Origin: Gigantopelta aegis
Taxonomy: Eukaryota; Mollusca; Gastropoda; Neomphalida; Peltospiridae
NCBI RefSeq assembly: GCF_016097555.1
Contig: NC_054712.1
Location: forward strand, 41,115,426 to 41,179,425
Length of the DNA stretch: 64,000 nucleotides
Direction: 5' to 3'
The notes under the pieces were generated by a model. It did not search any database. It was not told the DNA's origin and was given only the letters and a program-made list of their open reading frames with translations. Both the position numbers and the translations under genes were made by a program. This document shows positions 48,801-61,500 of the stretch, one piece after another. The first letter of the stretch is position 1. Each line of letters opens with the position of its first letter.

Positions 48801-49870
48801 AAGCTAGACCCACAATTTGGTGACATTGAAAGAACTAATTTTTATTACATTTATTTTCAATAAAACATAGCAAAATGACATGATTGACTAAAACAAGAAA
48901 ATATACTTAAAACCCACAAATTTTTTTGTAAAACTTTATTTTACTTTCTGGACTACTTCTGTAATATTTGACAACATTTTCGAAACTTAAATCAAATTTT
49001 GTGATCAAAAATGGACATTAGACAAGACTGTGTTAAAATGAGAAACGAAACACTATTTTAAAATATTAATTAAAGGTTAAGTGTGTTGGAACCAAAATAT
49101 TATTTTAAAATACTGATTTTTGAAATTTACAATTTTTTGATCGGTCAGGGTGGGTGTACGTTATGACTTACTGCGGTCACAGTTCACAATATATTTTAAA
49201 TGTAATTGATATTTTGTGATCAAGAAAGGTTCATTAAAGAGTTTTCATCAATAATTTAATGATTTTTAAAAAAAGTTTTAAATCATGTGCTATCTATACA
49301 GTGCTGTCCGGTGTATCGGCGCACCTCAGCATTCAAAAACCATTTCCTATGTGAACACTGTGAAATACTTAATAAAATGTGTCTCTCACCAATGAAGCAG
49401 CGCATAATATGAAATACACTACAAATTGTTTTATGTCTGTAGTAAATAAACATTTAAAAATTGTCCATGAATGTAGACACCCCCTTGTATCCAAAACGAT
49501 TTGCATGTCCGGTGATTCGGCGCAGTAGATGTGGATCGGTGACCGTGCTATTTATAAACCGCCTATGATCTCACTTTGTAGCCCATAAACGCTATACTAT
49601 TGTCCCAGGATTATTTTAGTACTTTTTTGTTTTGTCTTGTTAAAACATATTACTATTTAAATGAAAGATTACACATGAACCATCTCGTGATCAGTTTCGG
49701 AATCGTTTTCTTGAATGGCACAGTACTGCAGATGCATACATGTTCATTATCATGCATGGCTAAGATGCCTACATGGATTTTTTTCTCTCGGATAGATTGT
49801 GCACACACGTGGATCGTATTTCGCTTTTATTCTTTTTTTATAATTTGTTATTATTATTTTTTTTTTTTTT

Positions 49871-49907
<37 letters not shown>

Positions 49908-50090
49908 GGGGGGGTAACAATGTGACAGTTGTGAACTGGAATGACTGTCAATTAAGGAAAAAGAATTACTATAATTTTTTAAATGCGGGAACGGTTTTTT
50001 AGACTGGTTTTAACATTCTTAATATCAATAAGGCTGACCTACTTCGCGTTTATATACACGAAAGCAGGTGAATGATTTATTTTGAAATTA
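48801..50090. other. AT-rich intergenic with long poly-T run
   Basis: No gene. Two copies of a short CpG-containing motif, TGTCCGGTGTATCGGCGCA at about 49304 and ATGTCCGGTGATTCGGCGCA at about 49506, stand out. A T/G homopolymer run lies at about 49856-49915. Confidence 0.5.
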
Positions 50091-51809
50091 TGATATGGGA
50101 AATTCCACGGTTACTCGCGTTACATTTTTACCATACAAATTCTTTTGATTTGCTCAGGATTAATAATTATACATTCAAAAGTTATTTTGTTTATTACATT
50201 TTATTAGTTCAATAATCAATGTATATTATAAAAAAAAATAAAAAAATATGATGATTAGTTTTCATACTGTGAATGTGTAAACATCGGTTACTCGCGTTAC
50301 AAAAAAAAGGACATGACAAAAAATGAACACTTAAAATCCAAAGTCTCCTCATACTGTAACAGTTATGATAAAAGTGGATATATTGGTGTATAACTATGGT
50401 GTTTAGGAATCTTTATATGATAAGAGTTTTGAAATTGTACAATTAATACATTTTTGGTTATCAAAATAGTCGGCTGCTCGCGTTACAATTTGTTCGCTAT
50501 TTGGTAATCGCTAAAAAAAAGATTTTAAAGAAAAATAACAGTTTTTAAATGTCAAACGTTTATTGAAAGAAACATCGGAAAGCCACACAAATCAACTGGG
50601 TAAATATTACCAACAAATTAAACTTACAACAAGTTAATTTTTAACAAAGAATAAATTAACAATTTTCGGGGAATTAACTTCAATTTTTAGACAATTGAAA
50701 TTTGAATTAAAACAAAAAGAAGTAGAAAGTTTGAAATGACCACGACTGTTGGCAATATCAGGTTTGTCTAGAGCCTTAATCATTTTATTCCTCATGTAGT
50801 AAATACTGTCTTTCTTGTTTGGCCATTTCCAATAACATCCTGCTGGTTCCTGCAAGCCAATGTCAATCACTTCTCCTGGGAACAATGTTCTGTTGTATTC
50901 AACAACATACCAGTTCTCATCCATGATTTCAGAATCTTGCAAATTTGGTACTGCATTGGGACTGTTCCACTCTGTGCTGTCCTTCCAAAGGGTGAATGGC
51001 ATATTCATTCAAAAGTGTTACTACAGTCCTTGGGATTCGACGTGTGCACCAAATGAAAACAACCAATTCTAAATCAGTGTCATTCACTCTTTCAAAGGAC
51101 AGTACAGAGTGGAATGATATTGCCAACAGTCATGCACTTTCAAATGTTCTACTTCTTTTTAGAGTTTTGTTTTAATTCAAATTTCAATTTTCAAAAAATT
51201 GACGTTAATTTCCGAAATGGTTCATTTATTCATTGTTTAACTTGTTGTAAGTTTAATCTGTTGTTAATATTTACCCGGTTGATTTGTGTGGCTTTCTGGT
51301 GTTTCTTTCAATAAAAGTTTGACATTTAAAAACTGTTATTTTACTTTAAAATGTTTGATTTGGTGTTTTTTAGCCATTACCAAATAGCGGGAAAACTGTA
51401 ACGCGAGAAACCGACTATTTTGACAACCAAAAATGTATTAATTGTACAATTTCAAAACTCTTATCATATAAAGATACCTAAACTATAGCTATACACCAAT
51501 ATATCCACTTTTATCATAACTGTTACAGTATGAGAAGACTGGATTTTAAGTGTGTTCATTTTTTTGTCATGTCTGTTTTTTTTTGTAACGCGAGTAACCG
51601 ATGTTTACACATTCACAGTATGAAAACTAATCATAATATTTCCTTTTTTCTAATATACATTGATTATTTAACTAATAAAATGTAAGAAAAAAAATAAGTG
51701 TTGAACAGATAATTATTAATCCTGAGCAAATCAAAAGAATTAATGGTAAAAAGTATGGTAAAAAGTATGGTAAAAATGTAACGCGAGTAACCCTGGAATT
51801 GTACATATA
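50091..51809. mobile_element. 1.7-kb foldback element
   Basis: The two halves are inverted copies: 50091-50998 and 51081-51809 pair, with an 82-bp loop (50999-51080). The inner stem is 50967-50998 against 51081-51112. CGGTTACTCGCGTTAC lies at 50108, 50285 and 50471, and its reverse complement GTAACGCGAGTAACCG at 51398, 51585 and 51778 (one or two mismatches), so the motif is spaced 177-193 bp. One more copy lies just outside (51940-51955) with a decayed one beside it (about 51916). The left arm has about 210 bp more than the right, containing an exon-like piece. Confidence 0.75.
50734..50960 (-). CDS. Exon-like fragment with a WYVV...FPGEV module
   Basis: Minus-strand frame with DENWYVVEYNRTLFPGEVID, then AGCYWKWPNKKDSIYYMRNK and a stop further down. 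The pattern W-x-x-V-x-Y ... F-x-G-x-V ... K-W-P-x-K-x-D recalls a small beta-barrel (Tudor/SH3-like) module at the C-terminus of uncharacterised invertebrate and fish proteins; this is a recalled resemblance. It lies inside one arm of the foldback element; the other arm keeps only its last about 40 bp. It may be captured host sequence or the tail of the element's own protein. Confidence 0.35.
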
Positions 51810-52370
51810 TATGTAGGTTTATTAGCCAGTAAGTGGCAGCAAAAACTAACTTGTATTAGTGAGAAGTATGTTGGCATAATTATTCACACACTGGTAACCT
51901 ATTAAAATAAATTGTTGGTAACTTGCGTTATATATTTTTCGGTTACTCGCGTTACAATTTTTTATGTATCCATGTCATGTTTCATGTCACTATTGTGACA
52001 AATTTGTGGTTTCACCACCTGTAGTATGTATTAGTGTAGGAAAATATCAAGTGTCGTGTATTTAAGCATAATTTATGTATTATGGCCTTAAAAATCTGCT
52101 CTTATTGTATTTATTTGTTAAAATAATAGGTGCCTATTAAGCACGTGATATCTTTTTGGCAACAACCTCAATCTCTTTTTATCCAAGAACTTCAGCATAT
52201 TGTTGATTACAAAACACATTCATTCATTAAAATAATTGATATTTAAAGTTTAAGTCTTTGTCCGATTCGTCGTGGAATTGCCCATATAATTCTTGATAAT
52301 TCAAAAAACAAAAAAAAAAAAAAAAAAGTGTACCCTTAACAATAAATATGTTGATACTTGATTAAACATT
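51810..52370. other. AT-rich spacer, no gene
   Basis: Holds the outlying GGTTACTCGCGTTAC copy (51941) and a poly-A run (about 52308-52327). Nothing else recognised. Confidence 0.5.
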
Positions 52371-53590
52371 GAAAATGGAATATTATAAAGCATATTGTGC
52401 CTCCCAGTGGCGCCCCCACCCCCGTTTTCGACGCCTATGGCCTGAATCTGTGACCTCGCAGCGTGGCGTCGCACGTCAATTCAACGTCCACATAAACACC
52501 ATATGGCACTTATGGCAACGATATCAACAAAACAACCAGGTCAGGGAGCAGTGGCGTAGCGTGGGTTGCCAGCGCCCAGGGCAAGGCGCGTATTGCGCCC
52601 CCTAACCAGTGGGCCGTTAGCACTCCCCCGAGTCCCTTCCACCAGTCCAGAATTTTGCAACCGCCCCGGTGGCCCCGCCCACTCTACGCCACTGTCAGGG
52701 ACCGTTCCCGTAGTGGCCGACCACCCGTGACAACCCCTCGCCAAGACACATGGATTCGAACCACGCATCTGCAAAACAGGTTCCAGCCAGCAACCCTCAC
52801 AGCCCGTACCATCCCTGGCAACAGAGGTATATCAGTGAGGACAGTCCGACGACGTCTTCGCATCTACGGCATCCGTGCAAGACGCCCAGCCAATCCTGAC
52901 GCCAGAACATCGATATCGACGTCTCCAATGGTGCAGACAACACCTGCGAAGGACAGCACGTGACTGTGGACGTGTCTTCTTCACTGATGGATCCCGTTTC
53001 CTTCTCCACAGATCTGACGGCAGGACACGTGTGTACAGACGTCAAGGTGAACGTTACGTCACGCCATGTGTTCTTGAAGGGGATCGTTTTGGAGGTGGTG
53101 GCGTTATGATATGGGGTGGAATTACAGCCACAGGCCGGACCCAGATGTTTGTGATTGAAGGCAATTTGAATGCTGTGAGGTATCGAGATGACATTTTGCA
53201 AACAACTGTGTTACCGTTTATGCAACAGAATGGCCCCGGGATAACATTACAACACGATAACGCCAGACCACACATTGCTAGAGTTGTGCAGTAGTACCTG
53301 AATCAGAAAAATCTTAATGTGCTACCCTGGCCTGCCAGGTCCCCGGATTTGTCACCAATCGAACATGTCTGGGATGAAATGGAGCGACGCTTGCAATGTC
53401 TTCCAGATCCTCCAACAACACTGCAAGAACTCCGGCTGATCCTTCCTCAGATCTGAAATGGCATTCCTAAGAACTTCTCCAGCGTTTAGTGGTCTCAATG
53501 AGACGACGGTGCCAGGTCTGTATCAGTGCTCAAGGTGGACACACTCGCTACTGACTGTGTGAACTTCGCCCTAGACCCCCTGTAGTAATG
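52370..53590 (+). pseudogene. Tc1/mariner transposase pseudogene
   Basis: Reads through three frames. The N-terminal helix-turn-helix part is SQRGVARQFNVHINTIWHLW, then GRPPVTTPRQD and RTVRRRLRIYGIRARRP. The catalytic DDE domain is FFTDGSRFLLH (first Asp), GGGGVMIWGGI, LQHDNARPHIARVVQ (second Asp) and RSPDLSPIEHVWDEMERRL (Glu). Thirty-four residues separate the second Asp and the Glu, the DD34E spacing of Tc1-type elements. It is broken by an insertion (52549-52694), a frameshift near 52870, a TAG at 53292-53294 and a TGA near 53453. Terminal repeats were not identified. Confidence 0.9.
52549..52694. mobile_element. 146-bp hAT-like MITE inside the Tc1 transposase
   Basis: Begins CAGTGGCGTAGCGTGGG and ends CCCACTCTACGCCACTG, an imperfect terminal inverted repeat starting with the hAT-typical CAGTGGCG. 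It is flanked by an 8-bp duplication, TCAGGGAG (52541-52548) and TCAGGGAC (52695-52702). Its removal rejoins the transposase between QVR and DRSRSGRP in one frame. Confidence 0.85.
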
Positions 53591-53599
53591 TGGCTCATT

Positions 53600-54118
53600 T
53601 GCATATGGCAGGTGCTCCCTTTTCATGGACTATTGCTCGTTTCCATATAATACCTTCGGATATGTCTCTTTCCATGTTATAACGTTTCATACACGGCAGT
53701 AAAAACTTATCATCAATTATATTTGGGTTTTTTGTGGCACAATAACTTTTGCCTTTTAGTATATAAGAAATAATTTTGTTATATACATGCAAACACACAA
53801 ATTAACGTCATATAGTTTAACAAGCTTGCATTCACGAGTCTGTTTTCATTGTTAAATTTATAACAAAATGCCATTTTAATGCAATTCATTAAATATTTTA
53901 TTTCTGAAAATTATCTGTGAACGTGATTAAATAGCAAACCAGTGTGTCAAGTGGTTTGTACATTGTTTCTATTGATGTACGTGCATGTGTATCGAAATAA
54001 AAAGGTTGTTAGAGAAAAAAAATAGCTGGGGTAATAAATAGAACAAACTCGGTACCAGTTATTATCAAATGTATGTACTCGGTAAATAAATTTGTTTATA
54101 CCTGGTATTTCGTTTATT
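53600..54118. other. Intergenic, no gene
   Basis: AT-rich; nothing recognised. Confidence 0.5.
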
Positions 54119-54360
<242 letters not shown>

Positions 54361-54374
54361 GGATTCGGCACAAG

Positions 54375-54495
54375 TGTGTTTTTAATATGGAAAATATCAG
54401 CCGAGTGTTAGTTAATCAGTATTCGTCTCGGCAGATCCTCGACAAATACCGATTAACTAGACGAGGTTGATATTTTACATATTAAAAAACACGAG
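54375..54495. repeat. Short inverted repeat
   Basis: GTGTTTTTAATATGGAAAAT (54375-54394) pairs with ATTTTACATATTAAAAAACA (about 54471-54490), with a loop of about 75 bp. Possibly the end of a repeat. Function unknown. Confidence 0.5.
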
Positions 54496-54499
54496 TAGC

Positions 54500-55730
54500 G
54501 AATTCTGTTATCCTATAACTCTCTTAAAATAGTTTTTAAGTTGATATTTACCAAACAACATATTCAATGCAGCGTTAATCGCAGATTAATACGCTTCAAC
54601 GAAAGACGTTCGATCAGATGATTGGGCGTCTCGCTACTCTCATAAGTAGATTTCGCTACGATATAGTTCTCCAATAACTCTACGAATTAATATATATATA
54701 TAAATAACAAATTCATCCATTTATAGTTTGTAATTGGCTATTATTCATAACAATAAAATATTTAAGTAAATAATTAAAACCCAGAATCGATTATTAAAAG
54801 CAACAACAAGTCAGCAGAACAGTGCTTTGACTTACATAGGGCGCGGCAATATGTGAATTGATAACTATTCACTGTCACTGCACAAGTCGAAGATTCTTCT
54901 GCGTTTGACAGGCACAGGACTGGGAGATTTGTTCAATACATTAAAGAACACAGAGGAGCTAACTGTATACTGCTACCCACGTCGGGAAGCAATCAAAGAG
55001 TTCGCGAACGTTAGAAAAACCTCAGCTGGCTGAACGCGGGTCTGCCCATTCAATTAATATAACGGTCGTGTGTCTCGCATATGTTTTATATATGTTTCGG
55101 TTAATTTTAATTTTTAACTTTGAGTTGTATGAATCTACAAAATAGTATGTAATGCTAATTATTATCCATACGGTTAAAAATATATTGGTACTAGAACGCC
55201 AAGTGGGACGTATCTCTTCGATGACACACGATGACAACATCGATTGGCGCATTACAACCTTACAGGAACGTCAACGAAACGAGTTGAGTGATATAAATTA
55301 AGATCGACTATGGGTAATAAATATGATATTAAACTCGCTACCATTTCGTATTATGTTTACATCCCTCATGAAATAATTTTGATTATTGAAAATTATTTTA
55401 CTCGAGACATAAACATGATACGAAACGGAAGCTCGTTTAATTTCTGATATTTACGTTTGCTATGTTACGTTACCATGATTCGTGAACACAGAAACTCCCG
55501 AATAGCATTTAGACAAGAGGTGGAGTTACTTTGGCACCATAGTTTCTAAAATATTTAGATAATATATTATAACAATACAATTTAAATCTGTTGTAGCTGT
55601 TTTATTTGTTTACGGGCATATCTCAGAAAACAAGGTGTATAAATCCGACTCAACACAATGGTGCAATGTTTGAATGAAAATTCTGAAATTGTGGTGCGAG
55701 ATAAAATCAACATAAACAAAGTTCAAGTCT
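54500..55730. other. Intergenic or lectin 3' flank, no gene recognised
   Basis: AT-rich; scattered CpG (for example 54585-54660 and 54990-55030) but no supported exon. Confidence 0.45.
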
Positions 55731-55734
55731 ATTC

Positions 55735-55985
55735 CAAGGTGAATGCCAAAGTCATCATCAAAGTACTTTTTCACAAATGTTTTTTCTAGGTGCAAGTCAA
55801 GGTAAATGTCAAGATCCATCATCAAAGTACTTTTTTTTTACAAATGTATTTCCTAGGCGCAAGTCTATGTCAATGTCAAGGACCATGACTAGAGTACTTT
55901 TTCACAAATGTATTCCGCTAGGTGCAAGTCTCTGTCAATGTCAATGTCCATTATCCGAGTACTTTTTCACAAATATATGACAGTC
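55735..55985. repeat. About 65-bp tandem repeat at the lectin 3' end
   Basis: Three to four units, each with GTACTTTTTCACAAAT, a CTAGG(T/C)GCAAGTC step and TGTCAATGTCAA/CCAT. The outermost unit overlaps the last codons of the lectin exon (its EKVLG end comes from the CCGAGTACTTTTTC copy), so the array grew out of the terminal exon. Confidence 0.75.
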
Positions 55986-56946
55986 GTTTATAGCAACTGA
56001 CATCAAGGAATGCATTGATTGCCGGTTTTAGTGCTGCGCAGTCTTCATTGTTCCTGTTGTTAGGTTCTCCAGGCTCCCAGTTGATGCCAGTAGCCATGGT
56101 TCCGTCATCCCAAACAAACACGCCCTCCATCGATAGGTCCGTCAGGCCGACTATGTACACTTCTCGAGCTTTTAAATATTAAAGTTGAATCAATAAAATA
56201 CAAAAGGGCACAACATCTTGCAGGCGTTTCATTAGCAGAGAAAACACAAATCCAAAGTATGAAGCTTGAATTCAACAGTGATAAGTGGAAAACGAATAAA
56301 AATTTAGATTTCGAAAAAACGTGAACCATATTATAACACGAATGCAAAACAGCAAGGAAATCAAGAAATGCCATTTTGTGCTCTACAAACGCTTGTTATA
56401 AAAACATTACAGGAACGAACACGATTATATTATATTTGTTTTCATTATCAAAAGGCCTTTGACAGTGACGTACAGTAAACTGTGGTTTAAACTACGAGAC
56501 AAAATTACCAAACTGGTTCACGCACCAACAGCCGATGATTAATAAATCAATGTGATCTAGTGGTGTCGTATAACAAAACAAAGTAACTAACGAATACACT
56601 GCTGGCAGCATCCACATTTATTCGTGTCAATGTTTTAAAACTAATAATAATAATTATACAAATAAAATAAAATAAACTTTTAAAATTACAAAAAAATTAA
56701 ATGAATAAGCTGATGAGTTGTGAAACTGAAGGCAAATAAAGAACTTGAACTTCAACTGCACCTGATGATGCTTGAAGTAATTATTGATTGCTGAGGTTTT
56801 CGCTGCGGTGTTCAGGACAATCAATCTGTCACCTAATTGTGTGCATCTGTAACGTGCGTTATACATCGTGTGGACACTGGCGAACGCCTTAAAGCACATG
56901 TTTATGTTGCCAAACAGCACGTACCCGTACTCTGTGGGGCAGCGAA
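55951..56946 (-). CDS. C-type lectin domain gene, partial
   Basis: Two minus-strand exons of one CTLD. The first, 56946 to about 56762 (acceptor CTTTACAG, donor CAG/GTGCAG), reads CPTEYGYVLFGNINMCFKAF, then ARYRCTQLGDRLIVLNTAAK. The second, about 56168-55951 (stop TAA), reads VYIVGLTDLSMEGVFVWDDG, WEPGEPNNRNNEDCAALKP and FLDVSCYKRLSYICEKVLG. All six long-form cysteines, the EGVFVW core and the EPN (mannose-type) motif are present. The usual WND calcium site is changed to FLD, so binding could be altered. The splice phases of the two exons do not match (0 against 1), and 8-10 residues seem to be missing between them, so a small exon in the 593-bp gap or a disabling change is likely. No signal-peptide exon was found upstream. 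Candidate roles are immune lectin or perlucin-like shell lectin (inference). Confidence 0.75.
56525..56585 (+). mobile_element. SINE tail fragment, second tail type
   Basis: AGCCGATGATTAATAAATCA, then CTAGTGGTGTCGTATAACAA. Only the tail is present. Confidence 0.65.
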
Positions 56947-56999
56947 CTGTAAAGATAATTGTAATTTGAATAGATGTACGGGCTATCATTCTTGTAGTG

Positions 57000-58500
57000 G
57001 GGCAGGCTGGTTTTTGCCCGCATTATACGAAGATGCCCGAATCTGGATAACAACATTTATTCATATCATATCAGGCCGACCAACTTTACTGAATTTTCCG
57101 AAAAATCCAGAATTTTCATCACATACTCGGAATTCCGGAATTGATGCCAAATATTCGGAATTTTTTTCAAATTCACTCGAATTGGGTTTTTTAAGCAACT
57201 AATTCTTATTACATTCTACATTCTTAGAATTAAATATCTTTATCACTCATTTCAATCTGGACTCCGTTTTGTCTAGTTTTGTGCCATTACCAAGGCCGCG
57301 GGCGTGCGTCTATTTTCGACCACCGAGCAATGAAAATGTCGACTAAACTGAAGCCATATACGAAAATTTCCTTTCTTATTTTTTATACTCGAATAGTTTA
57401 TGTATTCATTTTAAAGATATTTTAAATATCATAGAATTATGTTCCTATGGGGAAAGCATCGGTTCTATGGCGATGTATGCAATTTTGTCACCATGGATAA
57501 AAGCATGAATATATAACAGAAGAACGCTACGATCGTACAAAAAAAAAAAAAAAAAATAAACAAACAAAACAAAACAAAATAAAAACAACAACAACAACCC
57601 AAACCGACAATTGTCTTCTTTCACATGCAACATTTGACTAAATAATATTTGACCACCACTAATCTATTATATGACGCATCCATGACATTAGTATACCTAC
57701 CGATATCATTTTATTCAAGTAAGTTGAATAATAACGCGATTTGTTTTCTGTACACTAGCTCCCCAAAAGTGTTACTGTAATAGTAATGTAAGCGTAATGC
57801 AAAACGGCAGCTAGTCTTAATGTGGGTAGCAGACGTTTTGACCCCGAACCAGGTCGCCTCAAATCAGTTCGACCCCACTACATGCAATAATGAAATAGTG
57901 CATATGTGGCAATGTACCTACATAAAAATAACATTGGTCCCAAGTCTCTTTGTCATTTTATTGCTAATCTGTAGGTGGGAGTCTTAAACTGTAATACAAT
58001 ATTTGCTAATAAAGTAGGTTTTTTGTGTGAACGTGTTTGTGTAGGTGTGGGGGGTGTCTTTTTATGAGGAAGTTCCAATTCACATATAAATAATGATATA
58101 CTCATTTGTATTGTCATTTTGCAAACATATGTCAAATTGCTTTTATGCAAATTACGTTCTCGCGCACTTTAAATTATTGCTTTGAAAAAGGCGTTCACGC
58201 GCATAAAAATAAAAATATTAGAAAATTCCGGAAAAATATTTCCATTAGGTTGGTCGCCCTGTATTATCATTACCGCGTATATTGGCATGGATTACAACTA
58301 ATTTTGAGGGCAGCATGGTGGAAATGCAAGGTAAGAAGTTATCGGGTCGGCGTATTTTGCCCAAATTTGAGGTTTTCCCACAGCACTAGAGGGAGGGGGC
58401 TGTTGCCCCTGCCCCAACCCCGCTCCCTATCTCGTACGCTTATGGTAATTTGTATTTGGACTAGTATTTTAATTATTATTATAATTATTTATATTTACAT
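57000..58500. other. Intergenic, no gene recognised
   Basis: Low-complexity AATTC/GGAATT-rich text at 57090-57190, a poly-A run at about 57539-57557, and a repeat piece at 58385-58447 (CCCCGCTCCCTATCTCGTAC) shared with 47030-47060. No supported exon. Confidence 0.5.
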
Positions 58501-58509
58501 TAGAATTAC

Positions 58510-58590
58510 AAATGTTTCACATCCAATAGCCGATGATTAGTAAATCAATGTGCTTTAGTGGTGTCGTTAAATAAAACAAAACTTTTTTCT
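58510..58590 (+). mobile_element. SINE tail fragment, second tail type
   Basis: CATCCAATAGCCGATGATTA, then TAGTGGTGTCGTTAAATAAA and a T-rich end. Confidence 0.65.
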
Positions 58591-58599
58591 TTTTTTACA

Positions 58600-61500
58600 T
58601 CTTCATTTCTCTTTTCGGAGAACGTGAGAAAACTACCTCTTGTGATACAACACTATGATGTCACGTGTTCGTCAAAACTGATCTGCAGACCCACATTCAA
58701 AGTACCGCTTAAGAACGACGTAAACGCAGAATAATTTGTTCATACTTACTTATTTGGACAGAGCTATTTGTATGTATATTGAACGCAAATGTATATACGT
58801 ATATACGAATAATTGTGTTTGCCTCTTTAGTCTTCACAACAACATAAAAAACAACAACAATCATAAGATATACTATTCTATGTTTTATGTATCCTCAAAC
58901 CAACCACCCACCCCGAAAAACAAAACAAAACAAAACAAAACAAAACAAAAACAACAACAAACAAATAGACTTCAAACGTTCATAGTTAACATGTATTCCA
59001 GGGTTGAATATTAACATGAAAACCATGGTCGCCAGCAGGGCCAGTTGAAGTCAAATCTTACTGGCCCTTCTCAAATTCAACCAGCCCTCCAGTTGTCACA
59101 CTGTTCTTTGTTGAATGATAACTATGTGCTAACCGTATATAGTCTGTTTGTGTCAAAAAGAAACCGATGAAATTGGCATGTAACTTCATAATGAATAAAG
59201 TTAAAATTTATATAAAACCATTTCATGAAAAGCATGCTTGTTCACCATCTCTGTCACTAAGAGGTACACTGTGCCTTGGTATAAAGGCAGATCTAATGCC
59301 TTGCTTTGAAGCAGAGACAACAGCATCAGGCGAAACCCCTCTGGTTGATACAAACTTTCTAAATGGTGCCTACTGGTACTGGAATGGTATAGCAACCTAC
59401 AAACCAAATGTTATTGCAATAACTTGATTTTTCATCAAGTAGTGAATATTTCTATATCAAAATAACACATTTACGAGTCTCATTTGCATTTTTGCATTAT
59501 TCCATCACTATTTTAATAATAATGTAATGTGAAATAGATACTTTTATTTGTATTTATTTGAATACTAGACTACTGGTAAACATGTTTTTTTACCAACAAT
59601 ATCGAAACTGGATGTTGTGTTATAAATTTACAGTATTTTAAAGAACTAACCCTGTTTTCCGTTAAAAAAATTCGAAGATGTCCTGTTATGAACATTGACC
59701 TATAAATAATTCAAATAACATTTTACAACAATTATTTTTGTATTACTATAATCACAATAGACACCTACAGTTGTGACAAGAACAAAAATCGATATAACTT
59801 TGTTATTTACTTTGAGATATTTATTGTAACATAGAGCCTAAATATTTCCGTTAAAAAATGTCCCTTCCTAAACATGGGTCAAATAAATATATACAGGCAG
59901 GTTACAAAACTTTAATTATATAGTACATGCATAATAGCCTACAAAAACTAATTTGTATAATTATTGTGTTTGTGTAAATTGTAGTTCTGTAAATACACAA
60001 GATTTTGCATGTTAAACAAAATGTCCCCTCCTAAACACAATTTTAACATGTATATTTAAACATCTTTTCGCAAAATGCTTTCATTACATTATCAATATAT
60101 TTACTTGAATGGATACAAAATACAATTCTATACCAATTTCATAATATATATATTCACAAATGTTAAATAATCAAATACTAAGTAAATTGAAATAAAGAAA
60201 TCTGCAATTCCTGAAATAAACCAAATTAATTTATGTATTAAGACTAAATAACAAAATTATAATAATCATGCAACTATTACGGTATATAATAATTAATTTA
60301 ACCCAATAATACTTATTAATAAAAAAATACTAATTAATTATTAGCTAACTGTACCTAATAATAAATATCGATAAACTTTCTCAATGAACCCAAACTAATC
60401 AACTTTAAATATACACCTGAAAATCAACTGTCGTATGTGAATCTGTCCAATATGTATCCGTCTTTGTCAAGTGCTAAAAAAACTAATCAGTTAACTGCAT
60501 AGATTAATATGGGTGTGTATGAAAAAATAGAGCCTAACTAGAGAGAAAGAAAGAGTAAAAAAAATATATTATTTTTTTTCACATATTTTCAATGAGTAGG
60601 CTTATTAATCAGAATTCTTAACCTGTTTTCAACAATATATACTGTTCGAGTGCACAAAATTTTAAATATACAATGAGTATTCACTTTTTCGAAAACATTT
60701 TCCCATCAAAGTGAAATAACCAGACAAAACCAAATCAAAAATCAAAAAATATTTTAAATGTGTAGGCCTATACACTAATCACCAATACTAACAACTTCCA
60801 AGTTTGATTCACAGTAAAAAAAAAAACCCAACTTAAAATAAAATAATTGAACAAAATCAAAAATGTTTGATCAAAAACAAAACAAATACAAAATCTGCAC
60901 CAGTCTACAATAACAGCTGACTATTTACTAAAGAGAGAGAGAGAAAAAAAATCTAACATATATCATTTAAGAAAACAAATCACATTTACAAAACTATTAA
61001 ATAACAATTACTGTAAATATATTGTCAAAAAAATTATAATTATATAAGTCCGAAAAGGATATGTGAAGAAAGTTAACACTAAATAAACTAATCTGAGATC
61101 TATGTTATTTGTAATCAATAGTGTCAACACTGACACAAAAAAACTGTCACATCAGATCTTTGACCTAATAACTATGATATATTTCCGGAAAAACGAAAAA
61201 TTACGATTACATACTCGGGTATTTCCGGAAATACGAAAATACTCTCGGAAATTTCACAGTGTACGAGTATTCACGTTTAATAACCTATTGAAAAAAACAC
61301 GTAATTTATAAAAAAATATCAACTTATTGTAACACTATTCACTGACAATAAAAGTCATAAAAACATCAGGTATATAAAAATAAACATACATACATCTAGA
61401 ACTTGTACAGTGTACACGTAACACGCCGCTGGTCTGAAAACACCTCACACGTTACACCAACGAAAAAGTCAACCGCGCATATCCAGCACGTGCAGTCAGT

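Noticed and set aside
49600-49917. 105-codon frame with a Phe-rich end
   Set aside because: Ends in a poly-T run and has no recognisable domain.
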